From Bifidobacterium primatium (GTDB taxonomy: Bacteria; Actinomycetota; Actinomycetes; Actinomycetales; Bifidobacteriaceae), in contig NZ_PEBI01000001.1 in NCBI RefSeq assembly GCF_002802875.1, positions 1 to 64,000 of the forward strand: a stretch of 64,000 nucleotides of DNA, in the 5' to 3' direction. The notes beneath the pieces were generated by a model that saw nothing but the letters and a program-made list of their open reading frames with translations, had not been told where the DNA came from and did not search any database. Position numbers and translations under genes: made by a program. This document shows, one piece after another, positions 18,574 through 28,500 of the stretch; the stretch's first letter is position 1; each line of letters starts with the position of its first letter.

Positions 18574-19776
18574 ATGCCTAAAGCATTACTACTGGAAAAC
18601 ATCCATCCCTTCGCGTCGGAGAACCTGCGTCAGCACGGCTTCGAGGTCGTCACGACCAAGGGCGCGATGGATGAGGACGAGCTTATCGACGCCTTGGAGG
18701 GAGTCGACCTCCTGGGCGTCCGTTCGAAGACCAACGTCACCGCGAAGGTGATGGAGGCCCGACCGGATCTCACCGCCGTGGGCTGCTTCTCCATCGGCAC
18801 CAACCAGGTCGACCTCGAGTACGCTGGGGCGCATGGCATCGCCGTGTTCAATGCGCCGTACTCCAACACCCGTTCGGTGGTCGAGCTGGTCATCTCCGAC
18901 ATCATCGCCCTGATGCGTCGGCTTCCGGCCCATTCGCACCATGTGCGTTCCGGCATCTGGGACAAGTCCGCCAGCGGATCGCATGAGGTGCGCGGCAAGA
19001 CGCTCGGCATCATCGGCTACGGCAACATCGGTTCCCAGGTCTCGGTGCTCGCCGAGGCGCTGGGCATGCATGTGATCTTCTACGACATCGAGGAGAAGCT
19101 CGCTTTGGGCAACGCCGAACGCGCCGTCAGCCTCGAGGACCTGCTGGAGAAGTCCGACGCCGTCACGCTGCATGTCGATGGCCGCAAGTCGAACACGAAC
19201 TTCTTCGGCGAGGCCCAGTTCGCGAGCATGAAGCAGGGATCGGTCTTCATCAACCTTTCCCGCGGCTTCGTGGCCGATCTCGACGCACTGAAGGAGCATC
19301 TCGACTCCGGTCATATCGCCGGCGCCGCCGTGGATGTGTACCCGGTGGAACCCAAGAAGTCGGGAGACGCCTTCCACACTCCGCTGAGCGAGGAGGACAA
19401 TGTGATCCTCACCCCGCATATCGGAGGCTCCACCCTTGAGGCGCAGGAGGCCATCGGCCATTTCGTCTCGCACAAACTGCTTGACTACTGGCAGAACGGA
19501 GTCACCTCGCTGTCGGTGAACCTGCCCACGCTGAACATGAACGCGCGTCGCGGCGCCGCCCGCATCGCCCATCTGCACGCCAACCTTCCCGGCGTGCTGG
19601 CCAGCGTGAATCACGTGCTCGGCTCCGAGAACATCAACATCGCCGCGCAGGCCCTGGCCACCGAGGACGAACTCGGTTACGTGGTGACCGATGTGGCGAC
19701 GATGCCCAGCCAGGCGGCCCTGGATGCATTGCGCTCGTTGCAGGGCACCATCCGAGTCCGCGTCATGAAGGACTGA
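18574..19776 (+). CDS. serA: D-3-phosphoglycerate dehydrogenase with ACT domain
   Basis: Oxidises 3-phosphoglycerate to 3-phosphohydroxypyruvate, committing carbon to serine. The 400-aa protein has the NAD-binding GKTLGIIGYGNIGSQV motif, the catalytic Arg/Glu/His set (RSKTNV, then the terminal HIGGSTLEAQEA), and a C-terminal ACT domain (LPGVLASVNHVLGSENINI) expected to bind serine. This is the short E. coli-like form. It begins 11 bases after the helicase stop and ends at a strong hairpin terminator. Confidence 0.93.
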   Translation: MPKALLLENIHPFASENLRQHGFEVVTTKGAMDEDELIDALEGVDLLGVRSKTNVTAKVMEARPDLTAVGCFSIGTNQVDLEYAGAHGIAVFNAPYSNTRSVVELVISDIIALMRRLPAHSHHVRSGIWDKSASGSHEVRGKTLGIIGYGNIGSQVSVLAEALGMHVIFYDIEEKLALGNAERAVSLEDLLEKSDAVTLHVDGRKSNTNFFGEAQFASMKQGSVFINLSRGFVADLDALKEHLDSGHIAGAAVDVYPVEPKKSGDAFHTPLSEEDNVILTPHIGGSTLEAQEAIGHFVSHKLLDYWQNGVTSLSVNLPTLNMNARRGAARIAHLHANLPGVLASVNHVLGSENINIAAQALATEDELGYVVTDVATMPSQAALDALRSLQGTIRVRVMKD

Positions 19777-19818
19777 TTCCATATCGTCCTGCGCATCGGC
19801 GTGAATCGATGTAAAACG

Positions 19819-19867
19819 ATATGGCGATGGCGGCCACCAGGTACTCCGGTGGCCGCCATCGCCATAT
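19819..19867. terminator. Strong bidirectional hairpin terminator
   Basis: A 20-bp perfect stem (19819-19838 with 19848-19867) around a 9-base loop separates the converging serA and nrdR genes. Only a short T stretch follows on the plus strand. Confidence 0.75.
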
Positions 19868-19954
19868 TTACTGGCTGCTCAGCGTTGTTCACCGCATCGG
19901 GCGGCAACGCATTACGCCTCTTATCGAGACTCTTATCGACCTCTTATCAAAAAA

Positions 19955-20407
19955 CTAATCCGCGTCCTGGGCACGTAGATCGCGGATGGCGCGCTCGAAA
20001 TCGTCAAGACTGTTGAATTCCTGATAGACGCTGGCGAACCGCATGTAGGCGACCTCGTCAAGATTGCGCAGAGGCTTGAGGATGGCAAGGCCCACTTCCT
20101 CGGACTTGACCTGCGCAAGCCCCCGTGACCGCAGATCCTCCTCGACCTTCTGTCCCAGCTGCTTGAGGTCCTCCTCGCGGATCGGACGGCCCTGGCATGC
20201 CTTGCGCACACCGGAGATCACCTTGTCGCGGCTGAACGGCTCCACGTTCCCGGATCGTTTCACCACCATCAGCGTGGCGGTCTCAACGGTGGTGAAACGC
20301 TTCTGGCATTTCGGGCATTCGCGTCGACGACGAATGGCGTAGCCGTCCTCCCCCACACGGGTGTCGACGACCTTGGTATCAGGATTCTGACAGAAAGGAC
20401 AATGCAT
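19955..20407 (-). CDS. nrdR: Transcriptional repressor NrdR
   Basis: Zinc-finger/ATP-cone repressor of ribonucleotide reductase genes. The 150-aa protein begins [17 protein letters not shown] and carries the zinc ribbon pairs CPFC and CPKC, followed by an ATP-cone ([18 protein letters not shown]). Length is standard. The reading frame is open upstream, but homology fixes the start. It sits 89 bases downstream of the LysM gene and divergent from lexA beyond it, the actinobacterial lexA-LysM-nrdR arrangement. Confidence 0.95.
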   Translation of the reverse strand: MHCPFCQNPDTKVVDTRVGEDGYAIRRRRECPKCQKRFTTVETATLMVVKRSGNVEPFSRDKVISGVRKACQGRPIREEDLKQLGQKVEEDLRSRGLAQVKSEEVGLAILKPLRNLDEVAYMRFASVYQEFNSLDDFERAIRDLRAQDAD

Positions 20408-20496
20408 ATGCACAAGAGTAAACGCTGGTATTCCCATCCGCGTGTCTTCTGAGCCCGGTCCCATCCCGTGACGCCATTTACCGGTGCGCCACGTCG

Positions 20497-20904
20497 TCAC
20501 GCGTCGCCGTGCCGGACCGGCACCACGATGCGTTGACCGACCTGCAACGCCGGCGAATCCAACTGGTTGACCCTCATCAGCTCGTCTACGGCATCGTTCA
20601 CGTTTCCGCCACGCGGGGTTATCGTCTGCGCATATGACCACAATGTGTCGCCCGGTCCCACCGTATAGCTCGTGACTTCCATGGGTCCCGTGGCGGAATC
20701 CGCCTCCATGGCCGGCACCGCCATCGAATACGCGATGCAGGACAGCACCAAGGTCAGCATGGCGACGACGATGCGAGCATGCCACGCATTCCTCCGCGCA
20801 ACGTCATGATGCCATACGCCATGCATCATCCCGCGGGATTCCCCGCCCACCGCGAATCGGCATCCCGCAGAGTCCACACACATTCGAACCTCGACGTCCC
20901 GCAT
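20497..20904 (-). CDS. LysM protein, probable SOS-induced division inhibitor (ChiZ/DivS-like)
   Basis: A 135-aa membrane protein: a hydrophilic N terminus, one transmembrane helix ([19 protein letters not shown]) and a C-terminal LysM domain ([15 protein letters not shown] to [11 protein letters not shown]). Actinobacteria carry LysM proteins at this position between lexA and nrdR: ChiZ in mycobacteria and DivS in Corynebacterium, both DNA-damage-induced blockers of division. The functional call is inferred from topology, position and LexA boxes. The ATG at 20904 is chosen because AGAAGGGTGG lies 7 bases before it; a GTG 9 bases upstream is possible. Confidence 0.75.
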   Translation of the reverse strand: MRDVEVRMCVDSAGCRFAVGGESRGMMHGVWHHDVARRNAWHARIVVAMLTLVLSCIAYSMAVPAMEADSATGPMEVTSYTVGPGDTLWSYAQTITPRGGNVNDAVDELMRVNQLDSPALQVGQRIVVPVRHGDA

Positions 20905-20918
20905 GTCAACCACCCTTC

Positions 20919-20950
20919 TCGAACAGATGTTCTATCGAACAGCTGTTCTG
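20919..20950 (-). promoter_or_regulatory. Two adjacent LexA (SOS) boxes
   Basis: TCGAACAGATGTTCTA (20919-20934) and TCGAACAGCTGTTCTG (20935-20950) are directly adjacent and both match the actinobacterial SOS consensus CGAACN4GTTCG in all but the last base. They lie just upstream of the LysM gene's ribosome site. Confidence 0.85.
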
Positions 20951-20955
20951 ATTAT

Positions 20956-20969
20956 GGCACAGATGTTCG
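20956..20969. promoter_or_regulatory. Third LexA box (degenerate left half)
   Basis: GGCACAGATGTTCG matches CGAACAGATGTTCG at 12 of 14 positions, with an intact right half-site. It lies between the paired boxes and the box near lexA. Confidence 0.55.
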
Positions 20970-20986
20970 AATGTCGCAACCACCCT

Positions 20987-21000
20987 CGAACATCTGTTTG
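20987..21000 (+). promoter_or_regulatory. Fourth LexA box, overlapping the lexA promoter
   Basis: CGAACATCTGTTTG has one mismatch to the palindromic SOS box. It overlaps the proposed -35 of lexA, as expected for autorepression. Confidence 0.8.
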
Positions 21001-21026
21001 ATTTCGCGAACGATTACGGGTAGTGT
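20998..21026 (+). promoter_or_regulatory. Putative lexA promoter
   Basis: TTGATT (20998-21003) and TAGTGT (21021-21026) are spaced by 17 bases and precede the lexA start by 26 bases. The -10 match is moderate. Confidence 0.45.
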
Positions 21027-21051
21027 TGACATATATATGAAAGGAGCCCCC

Positions 21052-21792
21052 GTGAGTACCATCCCCTTTGCCTCATACGGCCACACGCCGAAAGGCCCCG
21101 CCGAGGATGCGCTCACCGAGCGTCAGCGCAGAATCCTCGACGCCATCCAATCGCATATCCGCCAGCGCGGATTCCCCCCGTCATTCCGCGAGATCGGCGA
21201 GGCGGTCGGACTGAAAAGCCCATCCTCCGTGAAGCACCAGCTCCGTGCGCTTGAGGACAAGGGCTTCATCCGCATCAGCGCCAACAAGGGGCGCGCCATC
21301 GAACTCATACGGGAATATCCCGATACCGACGAACAGCAGCCTACGGTGGCATCCGCGCATCTGCTGGCCTTCCCCGTACAGGCCGACTCGGCAGAGACCA
21401 CCAGCGAATCCATCGCCGAGTCAAGGGACGTTCCGCTCGTCGGACGCATCGCCGCCGGAACGCCCATCACGGCCGAGCAGCATATCGACGATGTCATGCG
21501 TCTGCCCGAGCGTCTTACCGGCTCAGGCAATCTTTTCATGCTCGAGGTCCATGGCGACTCCATGATCGACGCCGCGATCTGCGATGGCGACTTCGTTGTG
21601 GTTCGCGAACAACATGAGGCCGAGAACGGCGATATCGTCGCAGCGCTGCTTGACGGCGAGGCCACGGTGAAGACATTCCGCAAGGAGAAGGGCCACATCT
21701 GGCTCATCCCCCACAATCCCGCCTACTCCCCCATCGACGGCAACAGCGCCAGCGTGATGGGCAAGGTCGTCACCGTCCTGCGCAAAATCTGA
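21052..21792 (+). CDS. lexA: SOS repressor LexA
   Basis: Represses DNA-damage genes and self-cleaves when bound to RecA filaments. The 246-aa protein has an N-terminal winged helix (LTERQRRILDAI, then SPSSVKHQLRALEDKG), the cleavage site Ala135-Gly136 (GRIAAGTPI), and the catalytic pair Ser170 (HGDSMID) and Lys207 (ATVKTF). The start is a GTG with AAAGGAG 5 bases upstream; an upstream in-frame ATG (21037) overlaps that ribosome site. Four LexA boxes lie in the divergent promoter region. Confidence 0.95.
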   Translation: MSTIPFASYGHTPKGPAEDALTERQRRILDAIQSHIRQRGFPPSFREIGEAVGLKSPSSVKHQLRALEDKGFIRISANKGRAIELIREYPDTDEQQPTVASAHLLAFPVQADSAETTSESIAESRDVPLVGRIAAGTPITAEQHIDDVMRLPERLTGSGNLFMLEVHGDSMIDAAICDGDFVVVREQHEAENGDIVAALLDGEATVKTFRKEKGHIWLIPHNPAYSPIDGNSASVMGKVVTVLRKI

Positions 21793-21796
21793 AATC

Positions 21797-21862
21797 GGTG
21801 GCGCAGGGAACGAAGGGGCATAACGGTACGTCCCAAGCTCCCTGCAACGTCAGTGCTGCCAC
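21797..21862 (+). repeat. Hairpin element copy A, 3' of lexA
   Basis: An inner stem GCAGGGA/TCCCTGC (21803-21809, 21839-21845) and an outer GTGGC/GCCAC enclose a sequence with GAAGG and GGTACGTC, resembling the apex of the element in front of ldh. It directly follows the lexA stop codon. It may serve as the lexA terminator, although no T-run follows. Confidence 0.5.
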
Positions 21863-21917
21863 TCCCTACGGTAAAAGGGGACCGATGCGTGCCACATCAA
21901 GGCGCGAGAAGTGAAGC

Positions 21918-21932
21918 ACAAAGGTACGTCGA
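21918..21932 (+). repeat. Partial apex copy B of the hairpin element
   Basis: Fifteen bases (ACAAAGGTACGTCGA) are identical to the apex of the neighbouring full element at 21995-22009. No matching outer stem is visible, so this looks like a decayed copy. Confidence 0.5.
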
Positions 21933-21945
21933 ACCTGTTGAAGAT

Positions 21946-22050
21946 AAAAAAGACTTCCACGTGTGTGGCCGCAAGGCGTGGGGAACGAAGACGTACAAAG
22001 GTACGTCGAGTTCCCCGCAACGCGGCGGACACTCCGTGGAAGTCTTTTTT
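21946..22050 (-). terminator. Two-tier hairpin terminator of ldh (element copy C)
   Basis: A 16-bp perfect outer stem (21946-21961 with 22035-22050) ends in a six-base A/T run, giving a T-tract in both directions. Inside lie an interrupted middle stem (GGGGAAC at 21980-21986 with GTTCCCC at 22010-22016) and a 7-bp apical hairpin GACGTAC/GTACGTC with loop AAAG at 21990-22007. It starts one base after the ldh stop codon. The apex is nearly identical to that of the glnA element. Confidence 0.85.
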
Positions 22051-22051
22051 A

Positions 22052-23119
<1,068 letters not shown>

Positions 23120-23225
23120 TCATCCCAATATATGAACCGGCATGTGAACGCTCACAGAACTCGCGGCAACGCCATGCCGGACCCTCCGGCCTCAGTGAGA
23201 TCCCCGGCAGCGGAACGGTGGGAGA

Positions 23226-24740
23226 TCACACCGCATCGTCGATGGAGCGGTCGACGATACGGGCGGCGAGATGACGGTCGACGTCGGCTTCGATGTATAC
23301 GCCCTCGGGCCGGTAGTCGATGACGGAGACGACGCCGTTCTCACGGACGGACGACAGCAGCGATCCCGCATCATAGGGCAGCAGCGCGGTCACATGCACG
23401 TCGGGAACGGGAAGCAGCGCCTCGACGGCGGCCAACAGATCGTCAATGCCCTCGCCGGTCGCGGCGGAGACGATAAAGGCGTCCGGAGCGAGCTCGTGCA
23501 GCCTCGCGCGGGTGGCCTCGTCAATCATGTCGGCCTTGTTGAAGGCCAGCAGACGCGGAATGCCCTCCACGCCGGCGATGTCGGCGAGCACGTCGTTGAC
23601 GGCGTCGATCTGCGAGAACGGGTCGGGATGGGACCCGTCGACGACGTGAAGGATGACGTCGGACTCGCCGACCTCCTCCAACGTGGATTTGAACGCCTCG
23701 ACCAGCTGCGTGGGCAACCGTCGCACGAAACCGACGGTATCGACATACGTGTAGATGCGGCCGTTGGCCGACCTGGCACGTCTGACTGCGGTGTCGAGCG
23801 TGGCGAACAGGGCGTTCTCGACCAGTTCCGCCGACCCGGTCAGACGGTTGGTCAGCGAGGATTTGCCGGCGTTCGTGTATCCGACGACGGCGACGGACGG
23901 CAGCGCATTGCGTCGGCGGGAGCCGCGCTTGACCTCGCGGGCCGGAGCCATCTGACGAATCTGGCGACGCAGACGCGCCATGCGCGTGCGGATCACACGA
24001 CGGTCCATCTCGATCTGCGTCTCGCCCGGCCCTCGCGAACCGATGCCGCCGGCCTGACCCGCCGCCTGACCGCCGGCCTGACGGGAGAGCGAGCCGCCCC
24101 AGCCGCGCAGTCGCGGCAGCATGTATTCCAGCTGGGCGAGCTCGACCTGCGCCTTGCCCTCCCTGCTGGTGGCATGCTGGGCGAAGATGTCGAGGATGAC
24201 GGCGGTGCGGTCGACGACCTTCACCTTGGCCACGTCCTCAAGACCTCGTCGCTGCGACGGAGGAAGATCCGCGTCCACGACGATGGTGTCGGCGCCGAGC
24301 TCGTCGACGATGCGCGCGATCTCCTTGGCCTTGCCCGAACCCACATAGGTGGCCGAATCCGGTCGAATGCGATGCTGCAGCAGACCGTCCATGACTTCGG
24401 CGCCGGCGGTCTGCGCCAATGCGGCGAGCTCGCGCAGCGACTCCTCGGCCTTGGCCTGCGTGGTCTCCTGGCTCGACCACACGCCGACGAGCACCACACG
24501 TTCGAGCCTGACCTTGCGGTATTCGACCTCGGTGACGTCCTGCAGCTCACCGAGTCCGGCGATGTGCTTCAGCTGGTTGCGTGATTCGCGCTCGGCCCAC
24601 TCCTCGCCGTCGCCGCCGACCGGCACGGCGCCGGTATGGTCCTGCAATACCTCGGAATGCTCCGCAAGCACCTCCGACGACTCGTCGCCACGGTCCCCGA
24701 AGGGCTCGAATTGCTGTTGCTGCATGCTGGTCTTTGCCAC
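23226..24740 (-). CDS. hflX: Ribosome-associated GTPase HflX
   Basis: GTPase that binds or splits 50S subunits, often under stress. The 504-aa protein has the HflX N-terminal domain (TYVGSGKAKEIA, DADLPPSQRRGLED), the glycine-rich linker RGPGETQIEMDRR, and the G domain with G1 GYTNAGKSSL, G3 DTVGF and G4 NKAD. An acidic N-terminal extension of about 60 residues is present. The start is taken as the GTG at 24740 because AGAGGTG precedes it by 5 bases; the next in-frame GTG upstream lies inside that ribosome site. Confidence 0.92.
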   Translation of the reverse strand: MAKTSMQQQQFEPFGDRGDESSEVLAEHSEVLQDHTGAVPVGGDGEEWAERESRNQLKHIAGLGELQDVTEVEYRKVRLERVVLVGVWSSQETTQAKAEESLRELAALAQTAGAEVMDGLLQHRIRPDSATYVGSGKAKEIARIVDELGADTIVVDADLPPSQRRGLEDVAKVKVVDRTAVILDIFAQHATSREGKAQVELAQLEYMLPRLRGWGGSLSRQAGGQAAGQAGGIGSRGPGETQIEMDRRVIRTRMARLRRQIRQMAPAREVKRGSRRRNALPSVAVVGYTNAGKSSLTNRLTGSAELVENALFATLDTAVRRARSANGRIYTYVDTVGFVRRLPTQLVEAFKSTLEEVGESDVILHVVDGSHPDPFSQIDAVNDVLADIAGVEGIPRLLAFNKADMIDEATRARLHELAPDAFIVSAATGEGIDDLLAAVEALLPVPDVHVTALLPYDAGSLLSSVRENGVVSVIDYRPEGVYIEADVDRHLAARIVDRSIDDAV

Positions 24741-24864
24741 TGGCACCTCTCGAACGCTGTTCTATTCTGCCTTCTTATTATCATCGTGTGAGAAGACATG
24801 GCCGTTACGCCCACGGCACAGGGACACGACAGCGACGGATCCGGACGGATCCCAAGGAGATGCG

Positions 24865-25482
24865 ATGACGACGACACCCAACGAACAGTATTTTTCGGCC
24901 TCCCCCTCCTCCGACGACGTGCGCCGAACGCTTCATGTGAAGCTGCGGGGCCGCAAGCTGGACGTGCAGACGTCGAACGGGGTGTTCTCGTCGGGCAGGC
25001 TCGACCTCGGCACATCGGTGCTGCTGCGCCACGCGCCCATGCCGCCGGCCAAGGGCGTTCTGCTGGACATCGGCTGCGGATGGGGACCCATTACGCTGGC
25101 GCTCGCGATGGAGTCGCCCGAGGCCGAGGTCTGGGGCATCGATGTCAACGAACGCGCGGTGGGGCTCGCCACCGAGAACGCTGCGGCGAATGGATGCGGC
25201 AACGTGCACGCCGTACTGGGCGATCAGCTGCCCGAGGATCTTGCCTTCGACACGATCTGGTCGAATCCGCCCATCCGCATCGGCAAGCAGGCGCTTCATG
25301 AACTGCTCATGGCATATCTTCCCAGGCTCAAGAAGGGCGGCGAGGCGTATCTCGTGGTGCAGCGCAACCTCGGCGCGGACTCGCTGATCCCCTGGCTGGC
25401 GAACGAGCTCGGCGATGGTTTCACCGTGGGCAAATACGCCTCCTCCAAGGGGTACCGTGTGATTGCAGTCGTGCGCCGGTGA
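24865..25482 (+). CDS. RsmC-type class I SAM-dependent methyltransferase
   Basis: A 205-aa single-domain methyltransferase of the MTS/RsmC family. The SAM motif is LLDIGCGWGPITLA, motif II contains GIDVNERAV, and the catalytic motif IV is SNPPIR, the NPP type used for exocyclic or ring amino groups of adenine and guanine. The substrate is probably rRNA guanine N2, but only by family analogy. The ATG has AAGGAGA 5 bases upstream. The next gene, hrpA, starts 55 bases later on the same strand. Confidence 0.85.
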   Translation: MTTTPNEQYFSASPSSDDVRRTLHVKLRGRKLDVQTSNGVFSSGRLDLGTSVLLRHAPMPPAKGVLLDIGCGWGPITLALAMESPEAEVWGIDVNERAVGLATENAAANGCGNVHAVLGDQLPEDLAFDTIWSNPPIRIGKQALHELLMAYLPRLKKGGEAYLVVQRNLGADSLIPWLANELGDGFTVGKYASSKGYRVIAVVRR

Positions 25483-25537
25483 GTTCTCGCGGCGGCGCGA
25501 ACGAACGGACAGAGGAACAGACGAGGAACAGGAATCA

Positions 25538-28500
25538 GTGAAGTTTACATACCCTGCCGAGCTGCCGGTCAGCGCGGCGAAGGATGAGATCGCCGAGGCG
25601 GTGCGCACCCATCAGGTGGTGATCGTCTCCGGACAGACGGGTTCGGGCAAGACCACGCAGCTGCCGAAGATCCTGCTGGAGCTCGGCCGCGGCACCCACG
25701 GCCATCAGATCGTGCATACGCAGCCGCGGCGCATCGCCGCCAGGACCGTCGCCGAACGCATCGCAGCGGAGATGGATGTCCGCCTCGGCGACGAGATCGG
25801 CTTCCAGGTGCGGTTCACCGACGAGAGCTCGCCGAAGACGCGGCTGCGTGTGGTGACCGACGGCATCCTGCTGGCGCAGATCCAGCGCGACCCGAAGCTC
25901 AGCGCATACGACACCATCATCATCGACGAGGCGCACGAACGCAGCCTCAACATCGACTTTCTGCTCGGATATCTCACCGCGCTGCTGCCGCAGCGACGCG
26001 ACCTGAAGCTCATCATCACGTCGGCGACCATCGATTCGGTGAAGTTCCAGGAGCATTTCGCCAAGGCATTGCACGCCGACGTGCCGGTGATCGAGGTCTC
26101 GGGACGCACCTATCCCGTGCAGGTCGTGTACGAGCCATTGGGCTCGGCACCGGCCCTCATGCACTATGTCCCCGGATTCGAGCGCACCTCGGACGATGAC
26201 GACGACGCCGACATGGACATGCCGACGGCCGTGGCGCGTGCCTGCGCCGAACTGGTCATCCATTCGTCGCATGAGCCGGGCGCCCGCGACATCCTGGTGT
26301 TCGCGTCCGGCGAGCGCGACATCCATGATTTCGAATCGGCGCTTCGTCGTCATTTCGGCCAGCGTGCCGTGGACATGAATCGTTCGGACGCCATCGAGAT
26401 CATGCCCCTGTTCGCACGCCTTTCGGCGAAGGAGCAGCATCGGGTCTTCGAGGCGCATACGCATCAGCGCATCGTGCTGGCCACGAATGTGGCGGAGACG
26501 TCGCTGACGGTGCCGGGCATCCGTTACGTGGTCGATCCGGGCACCGCGCGCATTTCCCGGTATTCGAAGGCGGCGAAGGTTCAGCGCCTGCCGATCGAAC
26601 CGATCAGCCAGGCGAGCGCCGACCAGCGTGCCGGCCGATGCGGCCGTGTGGCGGACGGCATCGCGATTCGCCTGTACGACCGCACCGACTATGAGACCCG
26701 CCCCCGGTTCACGGAGCCGGAGATTCTGCGCACGGCGCTCGCCTCGGTGGTGCTGCACATGCTGTCGGTGGGCGTGGCCCGTACGGCGGAGGACGTGACG
26801 GGGTTCGGATTCATCGATCCGCCGGATACGCGCGCGGTGGCGAACGGCTTCAACGATCTGACGGAGCTGCGCGCGATCTCACGCTCCCGTGGCCGCGGCG
26901 ACGTGCGACTGACGCATATCGGCCGTCAGCTGGCACGGCTGCCCATCGACGTGCGTCTGGCCCGTATGGTGGTCGAGGCGGCGAAGGATACGCCGAACAC
27001 GCTGGCCGCCGTGCTGGTGGTCGTGGCGTTCCTGAGTCTGCAGGATCCGCGCGAGCGTCCGGAGGACAAGCGCGAGGAGGCGGACCGCGTCCATAACCGG
27101 TATGCGGACGAGTCGAGTGATTTTCTTACGGCGCTGAACATCTGGGACCGGTTCTTCCAGGCGGATGGCGAGACGTCGCATTCGGCGTTACGCCGCCTGT
27201 GCAAGGCCGAGTTCATGAACTATCCCCGTATGCGCCAGTGGCGCGACCTGTATCGTCAGCTTGTGCAGATGTGCCGGGAGCTGAAGTTCGAGGCGGGCGA
27301 GCCGCTGCCGTCGTCGCGGCCACCGCTCGAGGTGCGCCAGCTGCCGATGAACCAGCAGGCGGCGCATTCGCTCACCTGCTCGTGGGATGCCGTGGGCATC
27401 CATAAGGCGATGCTTTCGGGCCTGCTGTCGAGCATCGGCATGCAGCAGGTGCGCGAGCCGAAGGCGTCGGATTTCGCCGGCCTTCACGGGGCCGCCCGCG
27501 CGCGGGCCATGAAGCGCGCGCAGAAGCAGTCGAGGAACGAGTATCTGGGTTCCCGCGGCACCAGGTTCGCGCTGTTTCCCGCATCGGCGGTGGCGAAGTC
27601 CACGCCGCAGTGGGTGATGGCTGCGGAACTGGTGGAGACGTCGCGTCTGTGGGCGCGTTCGGCGGCGGCGATCGATCCGGCCTGGGCGGAGCCTCTGGCC
27701 GGCAGTCTCACCCGTACCACGTATGCGGAGCCGCATTGGTCGGCGTCGAAGGGTGCGGCCGTGGCGAGCGCGAAGATTCTGCTGTACGGTCTGCCGATCG
27801 TGCAGGACAGGACGGTGCAGTGGGGCGCCATCAACCCGGTGGAGGCGCGTGATTTCCTGATTCGTGAGGGATTGGTCGCCGGCGAGGTGCAGCAGCGCTT
27901 CCCGTATGACGATTTCATCGACGACAACCGCGCGGTGCTGGAGGAATCGGATGCGGAGACGGCCCGCACCCGTCATATGGTCGACAGGGTGACGGACGAG
28001 GATCTCGTCGACTTCTATGATGCGAAGCTGCCGGCGGACATCACGTCGATGGCGAAGCTGGGAGCGTGGTGGCGTCGTCATCATGACGAGGATCCGACGC
28101 TGCTGGACTTCGACCCGTCGAAGGTGGAGCGTCTGGCCGAGGCCGAGGAGGTCAGTCTTGACGACTATCCCGACCATTGGCATACGTTGGGTTCGGACGG
28201 CTCCCCCATCGATCTGAAGCTCTCGTACGTATACGATCCGCAGGCAGAGAACGATGGCGTGACGGTGCATGTGCCGTTGAAGTTCCTTTCGCGCATCTCC
28301 CCCGAGCAGTTCACGTGGAATGTGCCGGGACTGCTGGATGAGTTGATCGTCGCGATGATCAAGTCGCTGCCGAAGGCGCTGCGCGTGCAGTTCGTGCCCG
28401 CACCGGACACGGCGAGGAAGATCCGCGCATGGATCGACGAGCATTTCGACGCGCTGCCGGGATCGGGCGAGCAGGGCCGTCCGGCCGCCGCCCCGGTCGA

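Noticed and set aside
24749-24764. A LexA-like site (CGAAC-GCT-GTTCT) upstream of hflX
   Set aside because: The spacer is three bases rather than four, so the half-sites are out of register.
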